Assembly (NCBI GenBank): GCA_032622095.1
Contig: CP136063.1
Coordinates: 113,356,723 to 113,420,722 of the forward strand
Length of the DNA stretch: 64,000 nucleotides
Origin: Siphonodentalium dalli
Lineage: Eukaryota; Mollusca; Scaphopoda; Gadilida; Siphonodentaliidae
Direction: 5' to 3'
Below the pieces are notes generated by a model, which saw only the letters and a program-made list of their open reading frames with translations, was not told the origin of the DNA and made no database searches. Position numbers and translations under genes: made by a program. Below are positions 41,801 to 55,182 of the stretch, one piece after another (position 1 is the stretch's first letter; every line of letters starts with the position of its first letter).

Positions 41801-43153
41801 TGGTATGTGTGTCATTGACATGCTCATGTAATGGGTAATTTGCATTATCATGTGACAATTACCACCTTGAATTTTTTTGAAAATACCTTGAAAAATTGGC
41901 ATTTTTTATGAAAAATCATACCATTTTTTTGGCCGATGGAAGTGAAAGAAGACATCAGCAGCAAGAATAGCCACACCATGCATGGGAGATTCATTGGACT
42001 GAAAGACCAGGCTGTGAAAAATGCATTAAAATACTTTAAAGTGACTCCCAGGAATCAAAAATGCCAAAAAGTTCATTTTTCCCTTTAGGTTACACTGGTG
42101 TAAATGTTTTCCATAGGCCTCAGTGCTAACGTTTTAGCGTATGCTGTTGGCTATATGAACCATGGGTCCAATTTTTTTTTTTAATCTGAAAAATTGACAT
42201 TTCGGGAAACTTTTTACACAAAAAAATCATATCTGTCTAGCAGGGAATTCGCCTTTAAATCTTGTGTTTTCGCAACTAGTGTCAGATCCGCATAAAAAAA
42301 TACTGTCATATTTTAGACCACACCAACAAATTCAAACTTCACTACAAAGGGTTAATTCCTGTGCCAATGGCTATCTTACCTATGGGAAATCATAGGGAAG
42401 AGGTGTGATGATTTTTTTATGCAAAAAGCACACAAGGCTATTGACCAATCAGGGCCCAGTGTCTATTTTATTCTCTCCTATATATTCCTCCCGCATCCGC
42501 TAGAGGTCTCTCCGAGCCTTATTTACACCAGTGTAACCTAAAGCGATAGCCCGCTTTTTCGCGGAATAATTGTAACACCCTACATTTTTTCAGAATTGCC
42601 CATGAATGAAAAAAATGTGTTCAAAAATAATATCACTTCTGTGGTTCTTTATTTATCACACACAATTTAACCCCACTCTCTGTAACACATTATTCATCAA
42701 AAAAGCACATTTTTCCACCACAAGTCATATTCAGGCCCCATTTTCACACAGTTTTTGGGGTCTGGTGTTGCAAACTTGGATCAGCTATGGAAGACTGTAC
42801 AAGATCCTTTCCATGAGAGAACTTCTGGTGATGTGAGGTCATTGAGTCCAGATCTGATCAGCTGAGCATCAAGCACATGACTTTATCAGCACATGGAAGA
42901 CTAAAATATGACATTTTCAGGTCTGCAAGGGTGATCCAAGATAACTGGATGTGGGTGTATATTGAATTAGTTGAACAAAGATATGCTCTCTTTGAAATGC
43001 TGAAGCATTTTCTTAAATGTGTCCAAGTTTTAGTGCTATTAACCTTCAAATGGCCATACCCACCAGTGAAAATGAGACACTTTTATTATATATATCTGTA
43101 TATCACTGGCTATAAAATCCAAAATACTTGTTAGATTAGCTTCTTATAACAAT
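41801..43153 (+). repeat. Satellite unit U35, long form
   Basis: 1353 bp; MITE at 42088-42538, with a private T-to-C at 42273. Confidence 0.97.
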
Positions 43154-44052
43154 TGGTATGTGTGTCATTGACATGCTCATGTAATGGGTAATTTGCATTA
43201 TCATGTGACAATTACCACCTTGAATTTTTTTGAAAATACCTTGAAAAATTGGCATTTTTTATGAAAAATCATACCATTTTTTTGGCCGATGGAAGTGAAA
43301 GAAGACATCAGCAGCAAGAATAGCCACACCATGCATGGGAGATTCATTGGACTGAAAGACCAGGCTGTGAAAAATGCATTAAAATACTTTAAAGTGACTC
43401 CCAGGAATCAAAAATGCCAAAAAGTTCATTTTTCCCTTTAAGCGATAGCCCGCTTTTTCGCGGAATAATTGTAACACCCTACATTTTTTCAGAATTGCCC
43501 ATGAATGAAAAAAATGTGTTCAAAAATAATATCACTTCTGTGGTTCTTTATTTATCACACACAATTTAACCCCACTCTCTGTAACACATTATTCATCAAA
43601 AAAGCACATTTTTCCACCACAAGTCATATTCAGGCCCCATTTTCACACAGTTTTTGGGGTCTGGTGTTGCAAACTTGGATCAGCTATGGAAGACTGTACA
43701 AGATCCTTTCCATGAGAGAACTTCTGGTGATGTGAGGTCATTGAGTCCAGATCTGATCAGCTGAGCATCAAGCACATGACTTTATCAGCACATGGAAGAC
43801 TAAAATATGACATTTTCAGGTCTGCAAGGGTGATCCAAGATAACTGGATGTGGGTGTATATTGAATTAGTTGAACAAAGATATGCTCTCTTTGAAATGCT
43901 GAAGCATTTTCTTAAATGTGTCCAAGTTTTAGTGCTATTAACCTTCAAATGGCCATACCCACCAGTGAAAATGAGACACTTTTATTATATATATCTGTAT
44001 ATCACTGGCTATAAAATCCAAAATACTTGTTAGATTAGCTTCTTATAACAAT
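43154..44052 (+). repeat. Satellite unit U36, short form, TTTAA junction
   Basis: 899 bp; junction TTTAA at 43437-43441. First of five consecutive short units. Confidence 0.97.
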
Positions 44053-44952
44053 TGGTATGTGTGTCATTGACATGCTCATGTAATGGGTAATTTGCATTAT
44101 CATGTGACAATTACCACCTTGAATTTTTTTGAAAATACCTTGAAAAATTGGCATTTTTTATGAAAAATCATACCATTTTTTTGGCCGATGGAAGTGAAAG
44201 AAGACATCAGCAGCAAGAATAGCCACACCATGCATGGGAGATTCATTGGACTGAAAGACCAGGCTGTGAAAAATGCATTAAAATACTTTAAAGTGACTCC
44301 CAGGAATCAAAAATGCCAAAAAGTTCATTTTTCCCCTTAAAGCGATAGCCCGCTTTTTCGCGGAATAATTGTAACACCCTACATTTTTTCAGAATTGCCC
44401 ATGAATGAAAAAAATGTGTTCAAAAATAATATCACTTCTGTGGTTCTTTATTTATCACACACAATTTAACCCCACTCTCTGTAACACATTATTCATCAAA
44501 AAAGCACATTTTTCCACCACAAGTCATATTCAGGCCCCATTTTCACACAGTTTTTGGGGTCTAGTGTTGCAAACTTGGATCAGCTATGGAAGACTGTACA
44601 AGATCCTTTCCATGAGAGAACTTCTGGTGATGTGAGGTCATTGAGTCCAGATCTGATCAGCTGAGCATCAAGCACATGACTTTATCAGCACATGGAAGAC
44701 TAAAATATGACATTTTCAGGTCTGCAAGGGTGATCCAAGATAACTGGATGTGGGTGTATATTGAATTAGTTGAACAAAGATATGCTCTCTTTGAAATGCT
44801 GAAGCATTTTCTTAAATGTGTCCAAGTTTTAGTGCTATTAACCTTCAAATGGCCATACCCACCAGTGAAAATGAGACACTTTTATTATATATATCTGTAT
44901 ATCACTGGCTATAAAATCCAAAATACTTGTTAGATTAGCTTCTTATAACAAT
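44053..44952 (+). repeat. Satellite unit U37, short form, CTTAAA junction
   Basis: 900 bp. Junction at 44336-44341 is CTTAAA: a T-to-C change with no length change. Private G-to-A at 44563. Confidence 0.97.
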
Positions 44953-45852
44953 TGGTATGTGTGTCATTGACATGCTCATGTAATGGGTAATTTGCATTAT
45001 CATGTGACAATTACCACCTTGAAATTTTTTGAAAATACCTTGAAAAATTGGCATTTTTTATGAAAAATCATACCATTTTTTTGGCCGATGGAAGTGAAAG
45101 AAGACATCAGCAGCAAGAATAGCCACACCATGCATGGGAGATTCATTGGACTGAAAGACCAGGCTGTGAAAAATGCATTAAAATACTTTAAAGTGACTCC
45201 CAGGAATCAAAAATGCCAAAAAGTTCATTTTTCCCTTTAAAGCGATAGCCCGCTTTTTCGCGGAATAATTGTAACACCCTACATTTTTTCAGAATTGCCC
45301 ATGAATGAAAAAAATGTGTTCAAAAATAATATCACTTCTGTGGTTCTTTATTTATCACACACAATTTAACCCCACTCTCTGTAACACATTATTCATCAAA
45401 AAAGCACATTTTTCCACCACAAGTCATATTCAGGCCCCATTTTCACACAGTTTTTGGGGTCTGGTGTTGCAAACTTGGATCAGCTATGGAAGACTGTACA
45501 AGATCCTTTCCATGAGAGAACTTCTGGTGATGTGAGGTCATTGAGTCCAGATCTGATCAGCTGAGCATCAAGCACATGACTTTATCAGCACATGGAAGAC
45601 TAAAATATGACATTTTCAGGTCTGCAAGGGTGATCCAAGATAACTGGATGTGGGTGTATATTGAATTAGTTGAACAAAGATATGCTCTCTTTGAAATGCT
45701 GAAGCATTTTCTTAAATGTGTCCAAGTTTTAGTGCTATTAACCTTCAAATGGCCATACCCACCAGTGAAAATGAGACACTTTTATTATATATATCTGTAT
45801 ATCACTGGCTATAAAATCCAAAATACTTGTTAGATTAGCTTCTTATAACAAT
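44953..45852 (+). repeat. Satellite unit U38, short form, intact empty site
   Basis: 900 bp; junction TTTAAA at 45236-45241. Private T-to-A at 45024. Confidence 0.97.
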
Positions 45853-46752
45853 TGGTATGTGTGTCATTGACATGCTCATGTAATGGGTAATTTGCATTAT
45901 CATGTGACAATTACCACCTTGAATTTTTTTGAAAATACCTTGAAAAATTGGCATTTTTTATGAAAAATCATACCATTTTTTTGGCCGATGGAAGTGAAAG
46001 AAGACATCAGCAGCAAGAATAGCCACACCATGCATGGGAGATTCATTGGACTGAAAGACCAGGCTGTGAAAAATGCATCAAAATACTTTAAAGTGACTCC
46101 CAGGAATCAAAAATGCCAAAAAGTTCATTTTTCCCTTTAAAGCGATAGCCCGCTTTTTCGCGGAATAATTGTAACACCCTACATTTTTTCAGAATTGCCC
46201 ATGAATGAAAAAAATGTGTTCAAAAATAATATCACTTCTGTGGTTCTTTATTTATCACACACAATTTAACCCCACTCTCTGTAACGCATTATTCATCAAA
46301 AAAGCACATTTTTCCACCACAAGTCATATTCAGGCCCCATTTTCACACAGTTTTTGGGGTCTGGTGTTGCAAACTTGGATCAGCTATGGAAGACTGTACA
46401 AGATCCTTTCCATGAGAGAACTTCTGGTGATGTGAGGTCATTGAGTCCAGATCTGATCAGCTGAGCATCAAGCACATGACTTTATCAGCACATGGAAGAC
46501 TAAAATATGACATTTTCAGGTCTGCAAGGGTGATCCAAGATAACTGGATGTGGGTGTATATTGAATTAGTTGAACAAAGATATGCTCTCTTTGAAATGCT
46601 GAAGCATTTTCTTAAATGTGTCCAAGTTTTAGTGCTATTAACCTTCAAATGGCCATACCCACCAGTGAAAATGAGACACTTTTATTATATATATCTGTAT
46701 ATCACTGGCTATAAAATCCAAAATACTTGTTAGATTAGCTTCTTATAACAAT
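45853..46752 (+). repeat. Satellite unit U39, short form, intact empty site
   Basis: 900 bp; junction TTTAAA at 46136-46141. Private T-to-C at 46079 and A-to-G at 46286. Confidence 0.97.
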
Positions 46753-47652
46753 TGGTATGTGTGTCATTGACATGCTCATGTAATGGGTAATTTGCATTAT
46801 CATGTGACAATTACCACCTTGAATTTTTTTGAAAATACCTTGAAAAATTGGCATTTTTTATGAAAAATCATACCATTTTTTTGGCCGATGGAAGTGAAAG
46901 AAGACATCAGCAGCAAGAATAGCCACACCATGCATGGGAGATTCATTGGACTGAAAGACCAGGCTGTGAAAAATGCATTAAAATACTTTAAAGTGACTCC
47001 CAGGAATCAAAAATGCCAAAAAGTTCATTTTTCCCTTTAAAGCGATAGCCCGCTTTTTCGCGGAATAATTGTAACACCCTACATTTTTTCAGAATTGCCC
47101 ATGAATGAAAAAAATGTGTTCAAAAATAATATCACTTCTGTGGTTCTTTATTTATCACACACAATTTAACCCCACTCTCTGTAACACATTATTCATCAAA
47201 AAAGCACATTTTTCCACCACAAGTCATATTCAGGCCCCATTTTCACACAGTTTTTGGGGTCTGGTGTTGCAAACTTGGATCAGCTATGGAAGACTGTACA
47301 AGATCCTTTCCATGAGAGAACTTCTGGTGATGTGAGGTCATTGAGTCCAGATCTGATCAGCTGAGCATCAAGCACATGACTTTATCAGCACATGGAAGAC
47401 TAAAATATGACATTTTCAGGTCTGCAAGGGTGATCCAAGATAACTGGATGTGGGTGTATATTGAATTAGTTGAACAAAGATATGCTCTCTTTGAAATGCT
47501 GAAGCATTTTCTTAAATGTGTCCAAGTTTTAGTGCTATTAACCTTCAAATGGCCATACCCACCAGTGAAAATGAGACACTTTTATTATATATATCTGTAT
47601 ATCACTGGCTATAAAATCCAAAATACTTGTTAGATTAGCTTCTTATAACAAT
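46753..47652 (+). repeat. Satellite unit U40, short form, intact empty site
   Basis: 900 bp; junction TTTAAA at 47036-47041. Last of five consecutive short units (U36-U40). Confidence 0.97.
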
Positions 47653-49005
47653 TGGTATGTGTGTCATTGACATGCTCATGTAATGGGTAATTTGCATTAT
47701 CATGTGACAATTACCACCTTGAATTTTTTTGAAAATACCTTGAAAAATTGGCATTTTTTATGAAAAATCATACCATTTTTTTGGCCGATGGAAGTGAAAG
47801 AAGACATCAGCAGCAAGAATAGCCACACCATGCATGGGAGATTCATTGGACTGAAAGACCAGGCTGTGAAAAATGCATTAAAATACTTTAAAGTGACTCC
47901 CAGGAATCAAAAATGCCAAAAAGTTCATTTTTCCCTTTAGGTTACACTGGTGTAAATGTTTTCCATAGGCCTCAGTGCTAACGTTTTAGCGTATGCTGTT
48001 GGCTATATGAACCATGGGTCCAATTTTTTTTTTTAATCTGAAAAATTGACATTTCGGGAAACTTTTTACACAAAAAAATCATATCTGTCTAGCAGGGAAT
48101 TCGCCTTTAAATCTTGTGTTTTCGTAACTAGTGTCAGATCCGCATAAAAAAATACTGTCATATTTAAGACCACACCAACAAATTCAAACTTCACTACAAA
48201 GGGTTAATTCCTGTGCCAATGGCTATCTTACCTATGGGAAATCATAGGGAAGAGGTGTGATGATTTTTTTATGCAAAAAGCACACAAGGCTATTGACCAA
48301 TCAGGGCCCAGTGTCTATTTTATTCTCTCCTATATATTCCTCCCGCATCCGCTAGAGGTCTCTCCGAGCCTTATTTACACCAGTGTAACCTAAAGCGATA
48401 GCCCGCTTTTTCGCGGAATAATTGTAACACCCTACATTTTTTCAGAATTGCCCATGAATGAAAAAAATGTGTTCAAAAATAATATCACTTCTGTGGTTCT
48501 TTATTTATCACACACAATTTAACCCCACTCTCTGTAACACATTATTCATCAAAAAAGCACATTTTTCCACCACAAGTCATATTCAGGCCCCATTTTCACA
48601 CAGTTTTTGGGGTCTGGTGTTGCAAACTTGGATCAGCTATGGAAGACTGTACAAGATCCTTTCCATGAGAGAACTTCTGGTGATGTGAGGTCATTGAGTC
48701 CAGATCTGATCAGCTGAGCATCAAGCACATGACTTTATCAGCACATGGAAGACTAAAATATGACATTTTCAGGTCTGCAAGGGTGATCCAAGATAACTGG
48801 ATGTGGGTGTATATTGAATTAGTTGAACAAAGATATGCTCTCTTTGAAATGCTGAAGCATTTTCTTAAATGTGTCCAAGTTTTAGTGCTATTAACCTTCA
48901 AATGGCCATACCCACCAGTGAAAATGAGACACTTTTATTATATATATCTGTATATCACTGGCTATAAAATCCAAAATACTTGTTAGATTAGCTTCTTATA
49001 ACAAT
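47653..49005 (+). repeat. Satellite unit U41, long form
   Basis: 1353 bp; MITE at 47940-48390, with a private T-to-A at 48166. First of four consecutive long units. Confidence 0.97.
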
Positions 49006-50358
49006 TGGTATGTGTGTCATTGACATGCTCATGTAATGGGTAATTTGCATTATCATGTGACAATTACCACCTTGAATTTTTTTGAAAATACCTTGAAAAA
49101 TTGGCATTTTTTATGAAAAATCATACCATTTTTTTGGCCGATGGAAGTGAAAGAAGACATCAGCAGCAAGAATAGCCACACCATGCATGGGAGATTCATT
49201 GGACTGAAAGACCAGGCTGTGAAAAATGCATTAAAATACTTTAAAGTGACTCCCAGGAATCAAAAATGCCAAAAAGTTCATTTTTCCCTTTAGGTTACAC
49301 TGGTGTAAATGTTTTCCATAGGCCTCAGTGCTAACGTTTTAGCGTATGCTGTTGGCTATATGAACCATGGGTCCAATTTTTTTTTTTAATCTGAAAAATT
49401 GACATTTCGGGAAACTTTTTACACAAAAAAATCATATCTGTCTAGCAGGGAATTCGCCTTTAAATCTTGTGTTTTCGTAACTAGTGTCAGATCCGCATAA
49501 AAAAATACTGTCATATTTTAGACCACACCAACAAATTCAAACTTCACTACAAAGGGTTAATTCCTGTGCCAATGGCTATCTTACCTATGGGAAATCATAG
49601 GGAAGAGGTGTGATGATTTTTTTATGCAAAAAGCACACAAGGCTATTGACCAATCAGGGCCCAGTGTCTATTTTATTCTCTCCTATATATTCCTCCCGCA
49701 TCCGCTAGAGGTCTCTCCGAGCCTTATTTACACCAGTGTAACCTAAAGCGATAGCCCGCTTTTTCGCGGAATAATTGTAACACCCTACATTTTTTCAGAA
49801 TTGCCCATGAATGAAAAAAATGTGTTCAAAAATAATATCACTTCTGTGGTTCTTTATTTATCACACACAATTTAACCCCACTCTCTGTAACACATTATTC
49901 ATCAAAAAAGCACATTTTTCCACCACAAGTCATATTCAGGCCCCATTTTCACACAGTTTTTGGGGTCTGGTGTTGCAAACTTGGATCAGCTATGGAAGAC
50001 TGTACAAGATCCTTTCCATGAGAGAACTTCTGGTGATGTGAGGTCATTGAGTCCAGATCTGATCAGCTGAGCATCAAGCACATGACTTTATCAGCACATG
50101 GAAGACTAAAATATGACATTTTCAGGTCTGCAAGGGTGATCCAAGATAACTGGATGTGGGTGTATATTGAATTAGTTGAACAAAGATATGCTCTCTTTGA
50201 AATGCTGAAGCATTTTCTTAAATGTGTCCAAGTTTTAGTGCTATTAACCTTCAAATGGCCATACCCACCAGTGAAAATGAGACACTTTTATTATATATAT
50301 CTGTATATCACTGGCTATAAAATCCAAAATACTTGTTAGATTAGCTTCTTATAACAAT
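49006..50358 (+). repeat. Satellite unit U42, long form
   Basis: 1353 bp; MITE at 49293-49743. Confidence 0.97.
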
Positions 50359-51711
50359 TGGTATGTGTGTCATTGACATGCTCATGTAATGGGTAATTTG
50401 CATTATCATGTGACAATTACCACCTTGAATTTTTTTGAAAATACCTTGAAAAATTGGCATTTTTTATGAAAAATCATACCATTTTTTTGGCCGATGGAAG
50501 TGAAAGAAGACATCAGCAGCAAGAATAGCCACACCATGCATGGGAGATTCATTGGACTGAAAGACCAGGCTGTGAAAAATGCATTAAAATACTTTAAAGT
50601 GACTCCCAGGAATCAAAAATGCCAAAAAGTTCATTTTTCCCTTTAGGTTACACTGGTGTAAATGTTTTCCATAGGCCTCAGTGCTAACGTTTTAGCGTAT
50701 GCTGTTGGCTATATGAACCATGGGTCCAATTTTTTTTTTTAATCTGAAAAATTGACATTTCGGGAAACTTTTTACACAAAAAAATCATATCTGTCTAGCA
50801 GGGAATTCGCCTTTAAATCTTGTGTTTTCGTAACTAGTGTCAGATCCGCATAAAAAAATACTGTCATATTTTAGACCACACCAACAAATTCAAACTTCAC
50901 TACAAAGGGTTAATTCCTGTGCCAATGGCTATCTTACCTATGGGAAATCATAGGGAAGAGGTGTGATGATTTTTTTATGCAAAAAGCACACAAGGCTATT
51001 GACCAATCAGGGCCCAGTGTCTATTTTATTCTCTCCTATATATTCCTCCCGCATCCGCTAGAGGTCTCTCCGAGCCTTATTTACACCAGTGTAACCTAAA
51101 GCGATAGCCCGCTTTTTCGCGGAATAATTGTAACACCCTACATTTTTTCAGAATTGCCCATGAATGAAAAAAATGTGTTCAAAAATAATATCACTTCTGT
51201 GGTTCTTTATTTATCACACACAATTTAACCCCACTCTCTGTAACACATTATTCATCAAAAAAGCACATTTTTCCACCACAAGTCATATTCAGGCCCCATT
51301 TTCACACAGTTTTTGGGGTCTGGTGTTGCAAACTTGGATCAGCTATGGAAGACTGTACAAGATCCTTTCCATGAGAGAACTTCTGGTGATGTGAGGTCAT
51401 TGAGTCCAGATCTGATCAGCTGAGCATCAAGCACATGACTTTATCAGCACATGGAAGACTAAAATATGACATTTTCAGGTCTGCAAGGGTGATCCAAGAT
51501 AACTGGATGTGGGTGTATATTGAATTAGTTGAACAAAGATATGCTCTCTTTGAAATGCTGAAGCATTTTCTTAAATGTGTCCAAGTTTTAGTGCTATTAA
51601 CCTTCAAATGGCCATACCCACCAGTGAAAATGAGACACTTTTATTATATATATCTGTATATCACTGGCTATAAAATCCAAAATACTTGTTAGATTAGCTT
51701 CTTATAACAAT
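50359..51711 (+). repeat. Satellite unit U43, long form
   Basis: 1353 bp; MITE at 50646-51096. Confidence 0.97.
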
Positions 51712-53064
51712 TGGTATGTGTGTCATTGACATGCTCATGTAATGGGTAATTTGCATTATCATGTGACAATTACCACCTTGAATTTTTTTGAAAATACCTT
51801 GAAAAATTGGCATTTTTTATGAAAAATCATACCATTTTTTTGGCCGATGGAAGTGAAAGAAGACATCAGCAGCAAGAATAGCCACACCATGCATGGGAGA
51901 TTCATTGGACTGAAAGACCAGGCTGTGAAAAATGCATTAAAATACTTTAAAGTGACTCCCAGGAATCAAAAATGCCAAAAAGTTCATTTTTCCCTTTAGG
52001 TTACACTGGTGTAAATGTTTTCCATAGGCCTCAGTGCTAACGTTTTAGCGTATGCTGTTGGCTATATGAACCATGGGTCCAATTTTTTTTTTTAATCTGA
52101 AAAATTGACATTTCGGGAAACTTTTTACACAAAAAAATCATATCTGTCTAGCAGGGAATTCGCCTTTAAATCTTGTGTTTTCGTAACTAGTGTCAGATCC
52201 GCATAAAAAAATACTGTCATATTTTAGACCACACCAACAAATTCAAACTTCACTACAAAGGGTTAATTCCTGTGCCAATGGCTATCTTACCTATGGAAAA
52301 TCATAGGGAAGAGGTGTGATGATTTTTTTATGCAAAAAGCACACAAGGCTATTGACCAATCAGGGCCCAGTGTCTATTTTATTCTCTCCTATATATTCCT
52401 CCCGCATCCGCTAGAGGTCTCTCCGAGCCTTATTTACACCAGTGTAACCTAAAGCGATAGCCCGCTTTTTCGCGGAATAATTGTAACACCCTACATTTTT
52501 TCAGAATTGCCCATGAATGAAAAAAATGTGTTCAAAAATAATATCACTTCTGTGGTTCTTTATTTATCACACACAATTTAACCCCACTCTCTGTAACACA
52601 TTATTCATCAAAAAAGCACATTTTTCCACCACAAGTCATATTCAGGCCCCATTTTCACACAGTTTTTGGGGTCTGGTGTTGCAAACTTGGATCAGCTATG
52701 GAAGACTGTACAAGATCCTTTCCATGAGAGAACTTCTGGTGATGTGAGGTCATTGAGTCCAGATCTGATCAGCTGAGCATCAAGCACATGACTTTATCAG
52801 CACATGGAAGACTAAAATATGACATTTTCAGGTCTGCAAGGGTGATCCAAGATAACTGGATGTGGGTGTATATTGAATTAGTTGAACAAAGATATGCTCT
52901 CTTTGAAATGCTGAAGCATTTTCTTAAATGTGTCCAAGTTTTAGTGCTATTAACCTTCAAATGGCCATACCCACCAGTGAAAATGAGACACTTTTATTAT
53001 ATATATCTGTATATCACTGGCTATAAAATCCAAAATACTTGTTAGATTAGCTTCTTATAACAAT
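51712..53064 (+). repeat. Satellite unit U44, long form
   Basis: 1353 bp; MITE at 51999-52449. G-to-A at 52297, shared with U47 at the same offset. Confidence 0.97.
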
Positions 53065-53887
53065 TGGTATGTGTGTCATTGACATGCTCATGTAATGGGT
53101 AATTTGCATTATCATGTGACAATTACCACCTTGAATTTTTTTGAAAATACCTTGAAAAATTGGCATTTTTTATGAAAAATCATACCATTTTTTTGGCCGA
53201 TGGAAGTGAAAGAAGACATCAGCAGCAAGAATAGCCACACCATGCATGGGAGATTCATTGGACTGAAAGACCAGGCTGTGAAAAATGCATTAAAATACTT
53301 TAAAGTGACTCCCAGGAATCAAAAATGCCAAAAAGTTCATTTTTCCCTTAAAGCGATAGCCCGCTTTTTCGCGGAATAATTGTAACACCCTACATTTTTT
53401 CAGAATTGCCCATGAATGAAAAAAATGTGTTCAAAAATAATATCACTTCTGTGGTTCTTTATTTATCACACACAATTTAACCCCACTCTCTGTAACACAT
53501 TATTCATCAAAAAAGCACATTTTTCCACCACAAGTCATATTCAGGCCCCATTTTCACACAGTTTTTGGGGTCTGGTGTTGCAAACTTGGATCAGCTATGG
53601 AAGACTGTACAAGATCCTTTCCATGAGAGAACTTCTGGTGATGTGAGGTCATTGAGTCCAGATCTGATCAGCTGAGCATCAAGCACATGACTTTATCAGC
53701 ACATGGAAGACTAAAATATGACATTTTCAGGTCTGCAAGGGTGATCCAAGATAACTGGATGTGGGTGTATATTGAATTAGTTGAACAAAGATATGCTCTC
53801 TTTGAAATGCTGAAGCATTTTCTTAAATGTGTCCAAGTTTTAGTGCTATTAACCTTCAAATGGCCATACCCACCAGTGAAAATGAGA

Positions 53888-53896
53888 CACTTTTAT
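53888..53896 (+). other. Left 9-bp target-site duplication CACTTTTAT
   Basis: Matches 61546-61554 base for base, and the single occurrence at this offset in every uninterrupted unit. It lies three bases before an ATATA-TCTG-TATAT inverted repeat of the satellite. Confidence 0.93.
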
Positions 53897-53943
53897 AGCA
53901 GCGTGAATTTAGTTACTTATTCCTTATTCCTTATTCCTTATTC
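53897..53943 (+). repeat. Left 47-bp TIR with CTTATTC heptamers
   Basis: 19 bp beginning AGCAGCGTG, then CTTATTC four times (53916-53943). Mirrors 61499-61545 with a single A/C mismatch. Confidence 0.9.
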
Positions 53944-54901
53944 AAAAATTTGGGAAAATGTGGCAAATGACCATGGCAACGTCTTAAGTAGGGCGAGACA
54001 AAACTTCCTGTGAAAAAAAAGTTCCAAAATGCACGAAATTAGGCAAAGTCCGAAAATGAACGGAAATTGGCCGAAACAAGTGCGGGGTCATAAATGGCCA
54101 CCTCGGCCAAAAATTTTGGGCCGAAAAATATTTGGGTCGAGTCCGAAAAAGTGGGTCGAATCCCAGTTTTCGCTCTGCTCGGTCGGGAAAATTTCGGAAA
54201 ATGTGGCAAACTGTCACATATTAAAAAATGGCCACCTGGGCCGAACTTTTTGGGCCGGAAAGTTTTTGGGTCGAGTCCCAAAAAGTGGGTCAAATAGAAA
54301 TTCCCGCTCTGCTCGGTCAGGAAAATTTGGGGAAATGTGGCAAATGACCATGGCAACGTCTTAAGTAGGACGAGACAAAACTTCCTATGAAATTTTTTTT
54401 TCGAAAAAAAGTTCCAAAATGCACGAAATTAGGCAAAGTCCGAAAATGAACGGAAATTGGCCGAAACAAGTGCGGGGTCATAAATGGCCACCTCGGCCAA
54501 AAATTTTGGGCCGTAAAAAGTTTGGGTCGAGTCCGAAAAAGTCTGTCGAATCCCAGTTTTCGCTCTGCTCGATCGGGAAAATTTCGGAAAATGTGGCAAA
54601 CTGTCACATATTAAAAAATGGCCACCTGGGCCGAACTTTTTGGGCCGAATAGTTTTTGGGTCGAGTCCCAAAAAGTGGGTCAAATAGAAATTCCCGCTCT
54701 GCTCGGTCAGGAAAATTTGGGGAAATGTGGCAAATGACCATGGCAACGTCTTAAGTAGGTCGAGAAAAAAATTCCTGTAAAAAAAAATTCTGGAAAAAAG
54801 TTCAAAAATGCCTCGAAAATTGGCAAAGTCTGAAAATGAACGGAAATTGGCCGAAACAAGTGGTGGGTCATTAATGGACACCTCGGCCAAAAATTTTGGG
54901 T
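53944..54901 (-). repeat. Left inverted arm: about 2.5 subrepeats
   Basis: Copies start near 53944, 54322 and 54712; landmark CCATGG at 53971, 54348 and 54738 gives periods of 377 and 390 bp. Each full copy contains two related halves, each opening with the CGACCGAGCAGAGCG motif (seen here in reverse complement) and running through GACCCACTTTT, CTCGACCCAAA and GGTGGCCATTT. The third copy is cut at 54901, where core sequence begins. The open frames on both strands are by-products of low-stop repeat DNA. Confidence 0.88.
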
Positions 54902-55096
54902 CTTGAGTAAAGACTCGACTTTAGGCAGCAGGTACTTCTGAAACACATCAGGAAACTCAGCTTGAAAAGCGCCCGCGGATAGGTATGTCTGTATCTGGAT
55001 ATTGGAACGTGTTAGCTCTAAGTCAACTTTGGAGTCGAATACTCCACCAGTCCTGTACTTAGCCTCGCTAATAAAGCCGAACGCCTTATTCGTCAT
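54902..55096 (-). pseudogene. Unrecognised gene fragment cut by the left arm
   Basis: A minus-strand frame opens at an ATG (55096-55094) and stays open across the arm boundary at 54901, where its amino-acid character changes abruptly to arm-repeat translation. The genuine part is about 65 residues with balanced composition, containing e.g. AFGFISEAKYRTGGVFD near the start and FPDVFQKYLLPKVESLLK near the break. It is divergent from the integrase, with an 86-bp AT-rich gap between them. I do not recognise the family. A virion or accessory protein of a Polinton-like ancestor is conceivable but unsupported. Its 3' portion is missing. Confidence 0.5.
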
Positions 55097-55182
55097 TATT
55101 ATATTGTATACGTGTATACATATAATAGTAGCTTAGCTATAGGTATGTTCATAACACTCACAAATGTCCAAAAGGCGAGGCG
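55097..55182. promoter_or_regulatory. Divergent AT-rich intergenic gap
   Basis: Between the minus-strand fragment and the plus-strand integrase. It contains TATATTGTATACGTGTATAC, with two GTATAC palindromes, offering TATA-like strings on both strands. Position suggests a former bidirectional promoter; nothing shows activity. Confidence 0.3.

Noticed and set aside
53888-53896. 8-bp duplication (hAT- or P-type) at the large element
   Set aside because: Nine bases match on both sides, and assigning the ninth T to the element would leave the TIRs unmatched at their first base.
53916-53943. Telomere-like CTTATTC heptamer tract
   Set aside because: Only four copies at each TIR, and the unit is not a known animal telomere repeat; it is part of the transposon end.
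53687-54013. A 108-codon frame running from satellite into the foldback-like element
   Set aside because: It is the satellite 85-codon frame extended by chance across the insertion point.
54029-54652. Long overlapping frames on both strands in the inverted arms
   Set aside because: They repeat with the subrepeat, occur on both strands at once, and show only low-complexity composition; not genes.
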